Shown here: in pieces, positions 42,815 to 56,028 of the stretch
Position numbering within the stretch: the first letter of the stretch is position 1
Layout: each line of letters opens with the position of its first letter
Origin: Aphanomyces cochlioides
Taxonomy: Eukaryota; Oomycota; Saprolegniomycetes; Saprolegniales; Verrucalvaceae
Length of the DNA: 64,000 bases
Assembly (NCBI GenBank): GCA_019828595.1
Contig: JAHQRK010000003.1
Coordinates: 1,612,001-1,676,000, forward strand
Direction of reading: 5' to 3'
Made by a program: the position numbers and the translations under genes
The notes under the pieces: model-generated
The model's input: only the letters and a program-made list of their open reading frames with translations
The model's database searches: none
Told to the model about the DNA's origin: nothing

Positions 42815-44754
42815 TCATGTTGCCATGAGCTTGAGTACCAATTCGTGCAAGTCGTACGTACTTTCTACGTCAATCGATGGCGGATGAGCTCGAATCCATG
42901 CAAAGCAGGTTTGAAGCTCTGTGGGTAGCCCTGGTGACATCAACGCTACGCAGGCAACGAGATGCAGTAGCAAAACATATTCGTCTGATGCTATGTCTTG
43001 AGCTTGCTTCCATGTCAAGGCCGTCAGAGACTGTAGCATAGGCAACGCCTTCTTGAACAGACGATGGGGCGTAGATGCATTCGAAACGAGTAAAATGTTG
43101 AGGCAAATGCCAAGGCACATGGTGAGCGTTCCCACGCCATCGTCCAGCTTTGAAGCCATCATCTGACTGCACACGACGCCCGTAAATTGCAACAGGCGTT
43201 GCAAAACTCGCTCGTTGTCCAGGACAGCCGCGGCACCAGCAGATGTTGCAGTCAGTTGAAGCAGTCCAGGGAGCAAAAAGGGCAACGTGCTGTTACCGCT
43301 TTCGTTGGTATCGACTTCATCATCCGAGTCGGCATCAGAACCGCCTTCAACTGCCTGGGGTTCATACGTGACGAGGAATGGAATCAGCACGACCAATTGT
43401 TCTTCCAAGAGGTCGGTTTCTTGGGCCATCCAAGCCCCCAAGACTCGAATCGTGGCAAACGTGATCGCATCAAATGCTGAGCTGGGTTGAAAAGCTGCGC
43501 TTCCAATGGCATCCCGACATGTTGTGAGATATTGGATAATGACGGTAAACATTTGACCCAACGTTTCCTTGAGGTGAAGTAGCATTGTGTTTGATAGCGA
43601 GTCGGCGTTGTCGATGTTAGTCAAGCTCTCCAAGACGGCCTCGGCTATAGTGTAGCAAGCTGGAAGGAGTAACTGGATACGATGGAGGATCTCATCGCAT
43701 TCGACAGTGTCTTTAGGAGTTTGTTGTATTTCCATGTCAATCAAAATTCGTTCGGCGTCATCGAGGAGCAATTTTGATTCGATAGCAGCCATTTGGAGGG
43801 TGAGACCAATGACAGGAGGTGCAGCGCCATCTTGCTCGAGAAGCCAATCACCACTGCAGATTGAAACAAGTCGTTCAAGTAGTCGAAGCGATGTGTCGCG
43901 TCGGGTAGAGCGGTGGGTATGAGCTGGCCACGCTCCAAACAGCCCCTTGGCGAGGCATCTGACATTAGAAGTCGTCAAAAATAGAGCTGCAGTTGAGTCG
44001 CTTGCGAGGCAACCGATAAATACGTCTTGGAGTTCGCATTTGGCATTGGATGGTGTGGAAATCGCAGCAAATGTTTCACATAGTGATGTGAAGGAATCGA
44101 GTGACATGGACGCAGACGAACTAGCTTGGAGCAAGGATACGAGATGAATCAAGTCCGCGTCGACGAGTGGTCGGTCAACTGCGCACGCGTGAATGGCTTC
44201 AACTATGTGCTTCTGACCATGATGCGATTTGAATATCTATCCATAGTTGAGAAAGAAAAGAAACATCACCGAGTACTCAATTACCTCAAATGGGAGGAGT
44301 CCGTGCAGAATTTGGACGCAGTCATGGATAATGACCGACTTTTGCGTCAAAATGGCTTGAGGAAGTACCTCCAAGACAGCTGAGAGGACGGTATCAGTGG
44401 CGAATTCTGGTGCAAGTGATGTATCCAGACAAAAACTAGAGTACCAACCGATAGAACGAGGTCGATCGCGTAGACATCATACCTGGAAATCAAATTGAGC
44501 GCAAGGGAGCGAAATGGTGAGACTCCATCGTCTTGTGCATTTTGTGTATGAAGTAAGCGGACAAAAAAGGGAACACCAGCAATCTTCACGACTTCTCGGC
44601 GCACGTATTGGAGTACGGCTTCATCCTCAGTCTGTAGGTGCTTTGTAATCATGAGTAGTCCGGCAAACTTGTGCTCATCTGAGTTTCCTGCCAAGATAGT
44701 CAAGCATTGCTTCAGCTTTGGATCCTCCATGGAGTTCGTGTCATGTGATCCCAT
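42815..44754 (-). CDS. neurochondrin family protein
   Basis: First exon from MGSHDTNSMEDPKLKQCLTI with KFAGLLMITKHLQTEDEAVL and GVPFFVRLLH; the KFAGLLxxTK block is a neurochondrin hallmark. A middle exon reads TDTVLSAVLEVLPQAILTQK and CVQILHGLLPFE, and the last long exon runs from DADLIHLVSLLQASSSASMS to ELVLKLMAT. The whole is an armadillo-like helical solenoid, about 600 residues. In animals neurochondrin is a cytosolic scaffold for signalling, and a counterpart exists across plants and protists. An acidic insert (DADSDDEVDTNESG) interrupts the second half. The join between the middle and last exons (about 44180-44290) is uncertain by a base or so. Confidence 0.82.
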
Positions 44755-44982
44755 CAAATGGCGCGCAACTATGTTGGAGAACGAAAAATGAAAATGAGAA
44801 AAATAACTTTTTTAATCTCATTTTGAAATTTTCAACAGAAAAGGACACGAATTGCGCGCGCGATCTTAGCCCGTCGATCCGAACTGGATTGCACGCGTCT
44901 TGCAATGCATATAGCGTCGTATCGTCATGAAACTGCTCGACAGTTTTTTTAGTTGGCGCATGGAAACACTTTGTTGTGGCAT

Positions 44983-47900
44983 ATGGACATCGCTCGTATT
45001 TCCAAACTCAACAAACTCTTCAGAAAAAAGAAGGGACTTGACCTTCGATCACAATCGGTCTTTGACCTTCAAAAGTACGTCGACCGCAATGAAAACGACT
45101 TCTGATGCGGAGTAGGTTTCGAGACATTTACCGAGGTTTTTGCAACGAGCATCGACTGTACGCTCCATCATGCATTGATAAAGTAAGCCATTTGCCCTTG
45201 CTCTCTCTTTCTACCCCAGTTGTATCCATGTAGATGGTCGACCAAGCAATTTCGATGCAAACTAGTATTCACACGATGAATCTTCGCCATGAAGGACTTA
45301 CAGATGAAACTTTGATGCTATTAATGAAGACACTTGTGGAAATGCCTCTGGTATCCTCGATGGATCTTCGAGACAATTCAATTACAGATGAAGTGTGCAG
45401 AACTGATGAATTGCAATAACCTTCGTTCTAGGGTCTGTCTTACATCTTGGAGCTCATGCGCTACCAATTGGTCGTGGCCAAAGGAACACCTATAGCCCCC
45501 AAAACAACTTTTGATGAGCCAGTACGATGTTCAGATGATGATATATTTTTAAGATTTGCACGACAGCTTCCTGCCTTTACCCGCTTCCTCGTTGGAGTTC
45601 ACCTCAAGGGTAACAACGTTTCTGAAGACTTATTGCACCAATTACGACAAGTAACTGTGCTACTCACTTCTGGTATGCCGATGACAAATTGTAGTATTCG
45701 TCCATGTTACGATGCGAAGACAAAAGACTCGAAATCCAAGCAGTGCTGAACCAAATCGATTACAACGATACTGGTGGTGTTGATGAAAGCGAAGTTCATA
45801 TGGCTTTGAAATTGTGCAACGGCGGTGACGAGCCGGCTAAGAAAGATGTCGAATATTTCGTGAACCAGTTGGGTTACATGATTTGGCACATCGGCGATGA
45901 TTTTACGACGAGAATGCTTCACAGCCGTGCATGTCTCGAGCACTTACTAATGAGCAAATATGCAAAATCGCCTTCAAAGCAAGATTTGATGGGAATACCA
46001 CCATGGAGCACACTCGCCCAAATTCGCCATGCAGAATTAGTCACACTTTCGAATGAATCCGCTGATGAAAACACTTTCGGCGAAGACAATCTATCAAATA
46101 ATGATTTCGAATCTCCAGTACAAGTTTTGTGCCGATCTCTCTCTACTACATCATATTCCGATGATCATTTCAAATCCTCTGCAAATACCAAATGCCTTTG
46201 CACCAGTGACGAGAATGGCGACAGTAGTTTGCAAGGAGGTGACGATGAGAGCTCAACGAAAATGAAAGCCACGATAGAAGACCTCATTGAAATAGTGATT
46301 GACCCCGCCAGCAACTCTATTTTATCGGAGACAACTGAACTCCCATCGACGCTCAGTGAGGACCCTACGACAAGTAACGACAAGGTGGCTACAAACGAAG
46401 TTGGTTTTACTACAGTGGTCGAAGAAGTCCCTCTGAACATTGATGCTATCAATCTTCAAGTCGAAGGGGCGAATGGCGAATCTTGTTGTCTTGATGAAGA
46501 AATTGTTGGGACTGATGCCACGCTTCCATGCAATCTCGAGCCATCCCAAAAACCTTGCATAGTTGCAGAAGTTAAAGTGCACCTCGAACAACGGTACAAA
46601 CGAGCCTATTCACTACGTTTCATCCCTTGATAGGACAGTCGTAAAGCTACAACACAAGAGCCTTCAGGCTGGCGACGCACTAGACAGCACTTTCGACTCT
46701 ATTCAGTTTGGAAACGTCGTTGCTCTCATCCTCTCTGATAATTGCCTCACGTCCATGGAATGTTTTCAACTTGTACGCTGAAATCAATGTAAACTCGAGC
46801 CACTTTCATGTAGATAAATCCACTGCATGTGTTACGAGTGCTCGATCTATCCAAAAATCAATTGACAAATATAAGTCCAGCACATTTACTTGGAATTCGC
46901 AATCTCGAGGTAAGGTCGCTGACAAATGTTGGGTTAAATTAATAAATATCTAGGTTCTCGACCTTAGCCATAATCAATTCAAAGAGATATCTGGCATCGA
47001 GCATTTGACGAAACTTCGTGCTCTGAGCTATGCCGGCAATACGATTCGTACGATTAAGAACTTGAAGAAGTTGGAGTACTTGGAGGTATGTATTCAATAT
47101 CACTCAGTGAATGCGCCGTTATCGGTAGATTCTAAACGTCTCGAGCAATCAGATCATGGTTGCTCAATCTCTTCGCACACTGCGTATGAACAAGGTATCC
47201 AAACGATAATCTAGTCTTGAATTGACGACATGCTTAAGCGTTTGACACATCTGAACATCGATGACAATCCGATCCTAAAGCAAGGGAAACGCTGCCAAAA
47301 CAATTCAAATGTTCTAAATCTAATTCCAACATTGCGATCGATGGGAAGCATTCATTTAGCATCGCTAATAATGGAAGACAAGAGAAAGGAGCTCGACAAT
47401 GCTGCATCCCCCTCTTCTATCTTCTCGTTTCTAGCGCCACCACGATTATGGATCGATTATGCATGTGAGCGAATTAGTTTCGGCTTTGATTCTCCTCAAG
47501 TAAGAATTATGAGTTGGCTCTCTTCTCAAAAATATATAGAGCCAACCCAAAGTTTCAAAAATTTCACGAGCTCAGCAAAAAAGCACTGTTAATCGACTTA
47601 GCATCGCCTCACCTCGTCACATCACTCGAAAACCTTCAAAACTATCTGCACCACCTCGAAACCTCACCCAGAAGTCAACTACATCATATTCAGATCAACA
47701 AAGAAGAGCATCCGAACTCAGCACATCCCGTAATTTCTTGGATTATCAAAGAAGACATTCTTCAACTTCGCGTGACACAGCAAAACCCAAGAGATCATTA
47801 TCTATGGTCACCAAACTTACGTCGATTGAGGTCTCTCCAAGTACAGGTTACCTGCAACCAACAAAGTCCTTGTTGCAAGCACATGCCGAAAGAGCAAAAG

Positions 47901-49049
47901 AGTCTACAGCAAAAAATGTTCGGTCGAAATTGCTCGTTGCAAAACGTGGTAGAGTCTAGTCGAAATCATACAATTTCACTTGAGATAGCTTCGTTATCGC
48001 ATCAAGGTAAAGAGTCAACTCAACTGAGTCAAAATCAAAAGCGTCAAGACTCTTCAACGGAATCCTTTCTGGCACATCTTCGCTTCAAAGACTTCACGAC
48101 GTTAGTTTCAGAACACCATTCGACAGCATCAACAGCACTTGACGTTTTGATCGCTCTTTGTGAAAATACCGGTAGCAAACAAACTACAATTACGACATTT
48201 AAAGCCAATATGGTAAGCATAGACTTTATCATCGATCTCATGTACATGCAGGCTTCTCTGAATGTCTTGGAGGAATTTATCATTAGCCCCGAGATGCAAA
48301 ATGAGCTAGAATGGGCAAAACTAGATTCGACAGACAAAACACCCCCTCTTGTTTTGCTCGTGAGCGAACTTAAGTTGATCAAGCAGACACTAAGGGACTT
48401 AATTCAATCCATCGAAGAGGGTGTAGCGCCGTTGGGCTCATTTGCCCTGAGAGAAGTGTGCCAAAAGATTCGAAGAGGAAAGTTATCGCACTTGCTTTTA
48501 CCATTCTCGTCAGATACAAGAACCTCAATCGAACAAATGTCCTCCAGCAGTCTTAAGGTATTGTCTGGATACAGAAAATTTAACCGCATGGAGTGAAAAG
48601 AAATCCCACAGTAACGATGGAAAGCCAGCAGAATCAAGCGAGTTTGGGGCTACAAATCGTACGTCGATGGAACAAAATTCGAATGAAAGGTTAAGATTGA
48701 TCATTATGAAATAGTATCATTTTATCTTGGCAATAGGGATGGGGATTCAGCAACCTTGCAGCCGGATATACAAACTCCATCAGTGCCACGGGCGTCAAAG
48801 CAGTTTAATAACTCTGTGCAAGGTTTCGACTTTGACGACATTGATCTGTTTCTGGGAAATGCCACCGACTGTGAAACATTGAAAGAATTGGGTGAATTTG
48901 CACTTGAACATAGTGATGAGAACTTGCTCGAAATTGTTGGATCAATTCCAGCACCCAACTCAACCGAGAAGAAAGACTGCGTCAATATCAAATTGAACAA
49001 GAGCGAAAGGAACGCGAGCGACAAAGGAAATGGAAAGAATTCAAGGTAA
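44983..49049 (+). CDS. large LRR / EF-hand-like protein, copy A
   Basis: Start MDIARISKLNKLFRKKKGLD, spliced to FRDIYRGFCNEHRLYAPSCI, then an LRR-like N-part (MNLRHEGLTDETLMLLMKTL, SSMDLRDNSITDE, VGVHLKGNNVSEDLLHQL). Next an EF-hand-like loop, NQIDYNDTGGVDESEVHMAL, with Thr at the fifth ligand. A long acidic region follows, then a second LRR block (KLRALSYAGNTIRTIKNLKK, LTHLNIDDNPILKQ, NLIPTLRSMGSIHLASLIME), then the conserved DFTTLVSEHHSTASTALDVL. The 3' end is read as SLKVLSGYRK, a short intron, and an acidic end (FDFDDIDLFLG). It lacks the WW domain of copy B. Many introns of 40-60 nt; the 3' end is the least certain part. AT-richer codons than copy B. Confidence 0.7.
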
Positions 49050-49213
49050 AGGCCGCGATATGCTTAAGCGTGTCGGTCTTTATTTTGTGGTTTACAAGCT
49101 GGCTATTGTTTGCGATTGCTGCTCTTTGCACCTTGGCTGCACTTATTCTCCTTCTTTGTGCTTTCATCACATGGAGTGAAAACAAACGTCGCTCCTCAAA
49201 GCGAGCTGACTAA
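48977..49213 (+). pseudogene. small membrane protein fragment, relative of the 50391 gene
   Basis: A frame overlapping the 3' end of copy A reads QIEQERKERERQRKWKEFK, then AAICLSVSVFILWFTSWLLF and a second helix, ending SSKRAD. The charged linker, helix and Trp placement match the C-terminal half of the protein encoded at 50391 (QRRERERQWQEL, CALIVFVLWYTGWLYF). No start codon and no N-terminal half were found, so I call it a truncated copy; splicing from an upstream exon remains possible. Confidence 0.4.
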
Positions 49214-50390
49214 GCAAGATAACCAAGCATTATTGATGGAGACCTTCTGTTCTTGGAGCAGTTGCGTCTGCACGTTGATGTTGGAAATCTACTCCTTCCA
49301 AAGCAAACCAAATACACTCAATGTTGTAGCACACTCTGATCACTGAAGACAAGTCCGATAAGAAAACGTTCAAGCCTTCAGTAAGCAGAGCACTGCTCGC
49401 CGCTTCCTTGGCTCGAATTAGCAAAGAGCAACGGGGACGCTGAGAGCATTCCAAGCAGAGTTACCCCACCCCCACCATGAGCCAGCAATTTCGCCGCCAG
49501 CGCCATTCATTTTGATTTTCTGTCTTGAAGCTTTGTTGACGTGGAGGCGCTCTTTTAATTCTATGTTTGTACCTGCTTCTTCATCTCCATCTATGCGGTG
49601 GCATGACGACTATTCACAACATTTCACGATTTGATGTTTCAGAGAGGCTGGTGTGTAATCTTCGGAATTGCGACTCAATTCCGTCGAAAAGTCGGACGTC
49701 GGAAACTTCACTGCTTTCCAAATCGTCACGCTCTTAGAGATATCTGCAAAATATCGATTTGGGCTGGGAGAGACGCGAAATCAACAAGTTTAAATATCAT
49801 TTCGTCAAAACTATAATCAGTGCACAGTCAGTCTACTGAGGAGTACTTTACATTGAAATCCAAGTTTGAAATTGGTTTCTTTCGATGTAAACTTTAAAGA
49901 ATCTTTGAAAACTCCATCTTTGACACCTAAACATCCAAAGAAGGCATGATAAAATTGGAGAATTGAGTTTTCTATTGACCCAGCTTAAATGGATTTAAAG
50001 GAACCACCTTACTACTCGCTGTTTACCCTGGTCTCCCGGTCACAGGTTTATTAGTGCCCGCCCTGGATGTCGCATAGATTTAGTAGGTCGCTACTAGTCA
50101 TTGGCGGGTAGGAGGTCATCGCCATCTGTCATGATAAAATTGGGTTCTTGCAGTGTCTCGAAGTACTGTACGTCGCTTAAGCTTTGAATTGTTTGAGACA
50201 AATGGTATAGTATAAAATTTTATCCCAAGAAGAGAAGAAAGTGGAAGAAATTTTGAGAATAATTATTGAAGTGTACTTCTCTACTTCTAGTTTCGACATC
50301 TTAGGTATAGGTGTTGTCGACTCCAATCAACCTCGATTGCCAGCCTCGTCCTCTGAATTGATAATGTTACTGTGCGTTGACACTTTTGCA
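49214..50390. other. 1.2-kb AT-rich spacer
   Basis: No supported gene. Unique, mostly AT-rich; a GC-rich patch at 50020-50120 has complementary CCCGCC and GGCGGG words and may fold, but it is not a recognisable RNA gene. Confidence 0.5.
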
Positions 50391-50864
50391 ATGGCACACT
50401 GGCAAGGATTCGAGCCTCAAAGTGAAGTCGTGCAGCGTGGCATCGCTGCTCAAATCCGCCAGCGAGACGATAATTCGGGCAGAACCCTCTTGCGCCGAGA
50501 AGATCGCCGTTTTTTGAACGCGGTCATTCATGATTCTTCGCTCGTACATGATCCCCGATACGACGCGAGGCTCAAGTACATCGCGGAATACTCGAGATCA
50601 AATGTATATCCAACTCATGAAGAAAAAACAAGCCATTCATATACTCTCTCGGCAGGATTGATGGCTTACTGCGCATGGCATGAACAAGAAATGGAACGTC
50701 AACGAAGGGAAAGAGAGCGACAATGGCAAGAGCTCATGATCGTGGCTGCCGCGATGTGTGCGCTTATCGTATTCGTGTTGTGGTACACCGGTTGGCTCTA
50801 CTTTGTTATTCTTGCGTATTTCGCTCTGTATTTTCTTCTCCTGCCATGCTTTCGTTCTCGTTGA
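50391..50864 (+). CDS. small two-helix membrane protein
   Basis: Single exon, 157 codons, from MAHWQGFEPQSEV. The N-terminal part has short charged helices (RTLLRREDRRFLNAVIHD, DARLKYIAEYSRSNVYPTHE), then a charged Arg/Glu helix (EMERQRRERERQWQELM) leading into two membrane helices, VAAAMCALIVFVLWYTGWL and YFVILAYFALYFLLL, ending PCFRSR. No family recognised. It resembles the fragment at 48977, and so belongs to the duplicated block around the LRR genes. Confidence 0.6.
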   Translation: MAHWQGFEPQSEVVQRGIAAQIRQRDDNSGRTLLRREDRRFLNAVIHDSSLVHDPRYDARLKYIAEYSRSNVYPTHEEKTSHSYTLSAGLMAYCAWHEQEMERQRRERERQWQELMIVAAAMCALIVFVLWYTGWLYFVILAYFALYFLLLPCFRSR

Positions 50865-51374
50865 GCGAGAATAACTTTTCCAATACTACACGAGCCAGTT
50901 TAGAAAGATAATCAAGTCTTGTTTGCATTCCAAGATCACGAAATGCAGATTGATGTCGCGCGAGAACTGTTGCTGTGTATTTCTTGAAATGCTCGCGTTG
51001 AGAATACCATCATGATTCAACTGGCGTGCCTTGCCTTGAAAGATGCTCTATTTCATGGACGGTGGTAAATTCTATGGACTGTAGCAAAATGCAGGAAGTC
51101 AAGACATGTCGAGCAAAAAAGGTACGAATGTGCTGAGCTCTATGCGGCAAATGCGCCACTCTCTTGGCTCAAGTCAGTCATGCAGCCTCAAGGATCAACC
51201 GTAGTGCTATTCCACATGAATTCGCTTCCATCTTGAGCTCATGATGACGCTGTGCGTCTCAATTGTTTGCTCATCTACCTTGCTGTTTAGTTGGCTTGGC
51301 TGTAACCGCTTTGTCGGTTTCAAATTGCACTTTTTCGAAGGTCACACGGCCGCGCCAAAGCAGGCGTGCATGCA
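50865..51374. other. 510-bp spacer before LRR copy B
   Basis: No supported gene; short frames only. Presumably includes the promoter of copy B. Confidence 0.45.
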
Positions 51375-54300
51375 ATGGACATCTCTCGCATCAGCAAGCT
51401 TGGAAAGATCTTTCGGAAAAAGAAAGGACTAGATCTTCGGCCTCAGAGTGTCTACGACCTTCAAAAGTGAGCTACGATGACCCAATTCAAAGTCTGACTA
51501 CCATGCCATAGGTTTCGAGACTTGTTTCTCGCGGCATCGGCGCGGCACCATTGCCGCGTTCCGCCATGCATTGACAAAGTACGACGAGCTCTTGGACTCT
51601 TGTTGCTAAGCTGACCGACCATGCAGATGATCTACAAAGCCGTGTCGGCGCAAAAGAATATCACATCGATGGATTTTCACCAAGAAGGCATTGAGGACGA
51701 TGCGTTGCTTGCATTGATGGAAACATTACTCGAGATGCCACTCGTGTCAGCGCTAGACCTTCGAGAGAATGCTATCACAGACAGAGTACTCTCACCGCGT
51801 CCATTTCTTGCATCATCGATTGCATCGATCGTAGGGCGTCCGCGCAATCTTGGAGCTCATGCGGCATCAGCTCGTCTTGGCGCGAGGATCCGCTCATGCC
51901 ACAACAAAGCCTGTCAGTTGAAAATTCTCAACGTTCGATTCACTCCACCACTGTAGCTTCCTGAGTTTACACGCTTCCTCACGTGTGTCCATCTCAAGGG
52001 CAACAACGTCTCGGACTCGGTGATGCAGCAAGTTCGCCAGGTAGGAAGGGCGCTACTGTACTTCCGCGTCAACGGTCATTAGTACTCGTCCATGCTTCGC
52101 GTTGAAGATAAACGCTTGGAGATCCAAGCAGTGCTCAACCAAATCGATTACAACGACGCTGGTGGCGTCGACGAAGGCGAGATCCGTGTCGCGCTCAAGT
52201 TGTGCAGCGGTGGCACAGAGCCAGCGAAAAAAGATGTCGATTACTTTGCAGACCACTTGAGCTCCGTCACGTGGCACGTTGGGGACGACGCGAGCAAGAT
52301 CCTCTCCAACACGCGGTCGTCGCTGGAAACGTTGCTCTTGGCCAAGTATGCCAAGTCCCCGTCCAAGAAAGACACGGCTGGAATGCCGCCCCTCGACTCG
52401 CTAGCTCATATTCGTCACGCGGAGCTTGTCAATCCTCTCGCCAAGCCTGAGCAACCATATCGACTTGGTGACGAAATCATGAGTGACGACGAACGAAGTC
52501 CAAGACGAAACTCAAGCAGCCCTGAAAAAGAGCCCTCGTTATGTGCATCGAGTCGAGATCTTCGCCTTCCTCGCACATCCAATGTGAGCGTGCACGAGTC
52601 AGAAGGCAGCCCGACATCAAGGACACAAGACGTGGACGTTCCCATGATTCATCCGATGCCCGTGGAGGATCCTCGGCCGTGTTTCCCCATGGACGATCTG
52701 GAACAGAACAACCACCGTGTCGCTGAAGCCCATAGCGATGAAGAGCCTGACGCGGATGACGAAGAGCAAGTCGATGACGCTCCTGACGAACATGAAGACG
52801 AAGAAGCTTTGGAAATCACAACTGAGCATGCCATGGAGGAGGAAGATGCCGCAGCGGACACGCTCAACGCGTCGCCAAATGAGATTGAAGAGCATTTTGT
52901 GGGTGGCGAGGACGCGGCTTCACCCAGTGAGCAGCATGAAGTCGTCGCGGTTGAGCCGGTGGATGAAACCATTCGTGAGGTTTGTCTTGCGGACCAAGTG
53001 CAGCTCCAGCAGCGGTCAAGGTACGCCATCTCTCTCTCTCGTCCTTGACGTCAAGATGCACATCAGGACTGTCGCGAAACTCCAGCATGATCGTATTCGC
53101 GCGGGGGATGCCCTCGATCGGTTGTTCGACTCGGTGTACTTTGACAATGTCGTCGCGCTTGTTCTCTCCAACAACCAACTCGAGTCGGTCGACTTTCTAT
53201 GCCAGGCACTCGATGAATCCAACCAAGAGATCTTCTCAAGCATGCGCTGTAGATGGAGCCGTTGCGAGCGTTGCGGGTCTTGGATCTCTCGAGGAATCAA
53301 TTGACGAAACTCACTGCGACGGAGCTTGTCAAAGTTCGCCACATCGAGGTCGCCGCCACACTGCTTCCTGAGCTAACGCTTGTGCGTAGGTTCTCGACTT
53401 GAGCTACAACGGCTTCAAGTCGATCAGCGGCATTGAAAACTTGACCAAGCTGCGCGCACTGAGCTACGAAGGCAATAGCATTCGCTGCGCCAAGAACCTC
53501 GAATGTCTAGAGCGTCTCGAGGTAGCGCAACTTCCTTTGTCCTTGTGGGTTGTCGACGGTGTAGATTCTCAACCTCGCCCACAATGCCATCCACGTCCCG
53601 CAGTCGCTTCGCTTGCTCTCCATGAACAAGGTCGACGCGCTTTCTTTCCCAACGACGCGGTCTCACGACATCTTGTAGCTCTTGAGTCATCTCAACATTG
53701 ACGAAAATCCCATCGTACAAGCCGGCACGGGGCGGAAGGTCAGCGCGCATATCATCAACATCATCCCGACGCTCCGTTCGCTTGGATGCATTCACTTGGC
53801 ATCGCTTGTTGTCAAGGACAAGACCAAGAAGAGTCTACAGCAGCCGCCGCCGCCAGAGGAATTGCTGCGGATTTCCATCTTTGAGTTTCTCGACGCGCCG
53901 CGGCCTTGGGTCGACCAAGCTTGCGAAATGCTCTCCATCGTGTGCGATCATCCAGAGGTAATGTTTCTTCACGGCCATGGTGAGTTTGATGGCGCAGGTG
54001 TCAGCATCGCCAGAGGCGCCAAAAATTTCTCGCACGCTGCAAAAGACCAAAGACGAGCAGCGGAGTAAAGCTCTACCGCATCATATCGCTCGAAAGACAC
54101 CGCCAGGAACGCCGCCGCCACCGGCGCCACAACCCATTTCGAAACCAACAACGTCATTTTCAGACCAACAGAGAAAAGCAGTCGCGCTCAGCACGCCGCG
54201 AGTCTTCAAGCCGCCACCGAAAGCTCCACAGATGTGTCATCCACCGAGGATATCAAAGCCACCGCCGAGCAGCGCATCGGCTAGCGCCAAGCCGACTGTC

Positions 54301-55916
54301 GCTGTCGTATCAACGAATAAAGGGTTCCTCCAGCCCACCAAGGCGTCGTTGCATGCCCACGCCGAGCAGAAGAAGGAGCGCGACAAGGCCAAGAAGAACA
54401 AGAAACCCGCGAATATTCTCTACAAGCGCTTGAAGCGACGAGGTTTGAGATGGTCTTGGGTCATGGGATGACTGTCATGGTTGTAGAAGAGCAGCTACGA
54501 CAAGTCATTGCGACGTCGCCGGTCAAACTTGTTGCGGCAGCGCCATCGGAACCGCCGGTACTTGTCTTGCCGACGACAACTTTGCCACCGCCGAGTCGGA
54601 AAACGTCGCCCATCAAGCTTGGATCGCTCGCGATCACATCCACCGACACATTCCTCGCCCAGATCCGCCTCAATGACTTTGTCACGCTTGTCACGGAAGA
54701 CCACGCGACGGCGAGCACGGCGCTGGATGTTTTAGTCGCCATGTGCGAGCAGCCAAGCGACGACTGTGCCAAATTCACAGCGTACAAGGCCAACCTCGAG
54801 TCGTTGCATCTCCTGGACGACATTGCGATCACTTGCGCGACGCAGGAAGCTCTCAATCTGGCCCAAGCGCAGTCGCACGAGCCACTGGCTGTCTTGGCGC
54901 GTCTCGACGAGCTCAAGCTGATCAAACAAACGCTCAAATCCGTCGTGGGCCAAGTTGAATCGACGTCAGCGCCACTTAGATCCTCGTCCTTGCTCAACTT
55001 GTGTCTCCAAGTACGCAATGGACCTCTCGGGCACTTGTTGTCGCCACGCGTGCGTCATGAGACCCAGCAGTGTGCTCCAACGCCAGTCGCGAGCACGTCG
55101 TCTTTGGACTTGCTGTCACCCGTCAACGCCACCAACACCACGAAAATATTGGACTCCTCCACGGACGTCCCGTTTGGTCTGACAGACACTGAGCCAGCAC
55201 CGGCAGCGGCGTCAACTTCCAGCGACACTACAGCAGTGCATTTGACGCAGTCGACGGATCCTCCAGCCGACGCAGCTCCTTCAGACCTCGTGCTTGACAC
55301 TGCATTCGAGTTTGAAGCGTCTCTTGACAAAGCAGAGCCTGCGAGCTCGCCGCTGGGACTCGACGAGACGACGGAAGCTGTACATGAACTTGTTGGTCCG
55401 ATATTGATAGAGAACGAGGAGGTAAACGAGGCGGCAGACGCGCCTTCGCCGGTTCTTTCGCACGAAGAGTCCCCTGACGATGAGCACGAAGAAGCTGAAG
55501 AGACGGAGGAAGTCAATGCCGAGGAGCCGGAACAGGTTGAACTCGTTGATGAGGTTGAAGAAGAAGCAGCAGAGGAAGAGGGAAGCGATGCGCCTCTGAC
55601 GTGGGGAGACTGGGAGCAAGGCTACGACCCATCGACGAATCACCACTACTGGTTCAACAACGCAACAGACGAGAGCTCATGGACGCCGCCGGAAGGATGG
55701 CCGCATGCACTCGACGATGGTGCCGAGGAGGATTCAACAGAGGAGCAAGAAGAAGAAGACGCGACGGATGAAGTCCAAGAGCTCGACGTGGAGTTGAGTC
55801 TTGAAGATCGCATCGCGCTCGCATTGGGTGGAGGCAGCGCCGCTCCCCCGCCTGCTTCGATGGACGACGGCGGCGACGCTGTCATGTTTGACGACGACGC
55901 TTTCCCCGACTTGTAA
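51375..55916 (+). CDS. large LRR / EF-hand-like / WW protein, copy B
   Basis: Start MDISRISKLGKIFRKKKGLD, paralogous to copy A exon by exon. LRRs: NITSMDFHQEGIEDDALLAL, SALDLRENAITDR, CVHLKGNNVSDSVMQQVRQ; EF-hand-like loop NQIDYNDAGGVDEGEIRVAL; a long acidic stretch; a second LRR group (FDNVVALVLSNNQLESVDFL, VLDLSYNGFKSISGIENLTK, LSHLNIDENPI, NIIPTLRSLGCIHLASLVVK). A Pro-rich basic segment (PPGTPPPPAPQPISKP), the conserved DFVTLVTEDHATASTALDVL, and a Ser/Asp/Glu-rich tail follow. Near the end is a WW domain, WGDWEQGYDPSTNHHYWFNN then SSWTPPEGWP, which binds proline-rich peptides. Ends MFDDDAFPDL. About twelve introns. A scaffold, possibly flagellar or cytoskeletal, is my guess. Confidence 0.8.
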
Positions 55917-56028
55917 TGAATTAAGCCATCCATGTCGTCTTTGAATCAACGACGACGACGCGGCGATCTCCCGCCGTTCCTTGCATGATGCCCACCACCT
56001 GTCTGCAACCGACAGAATGTAACTGTCC

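Noticed and set aside
50020..50120. GC-rich patch with complementary words that might be a structured RNA.
   Set aside because: Short stems only, no match to any RNA gene I know.
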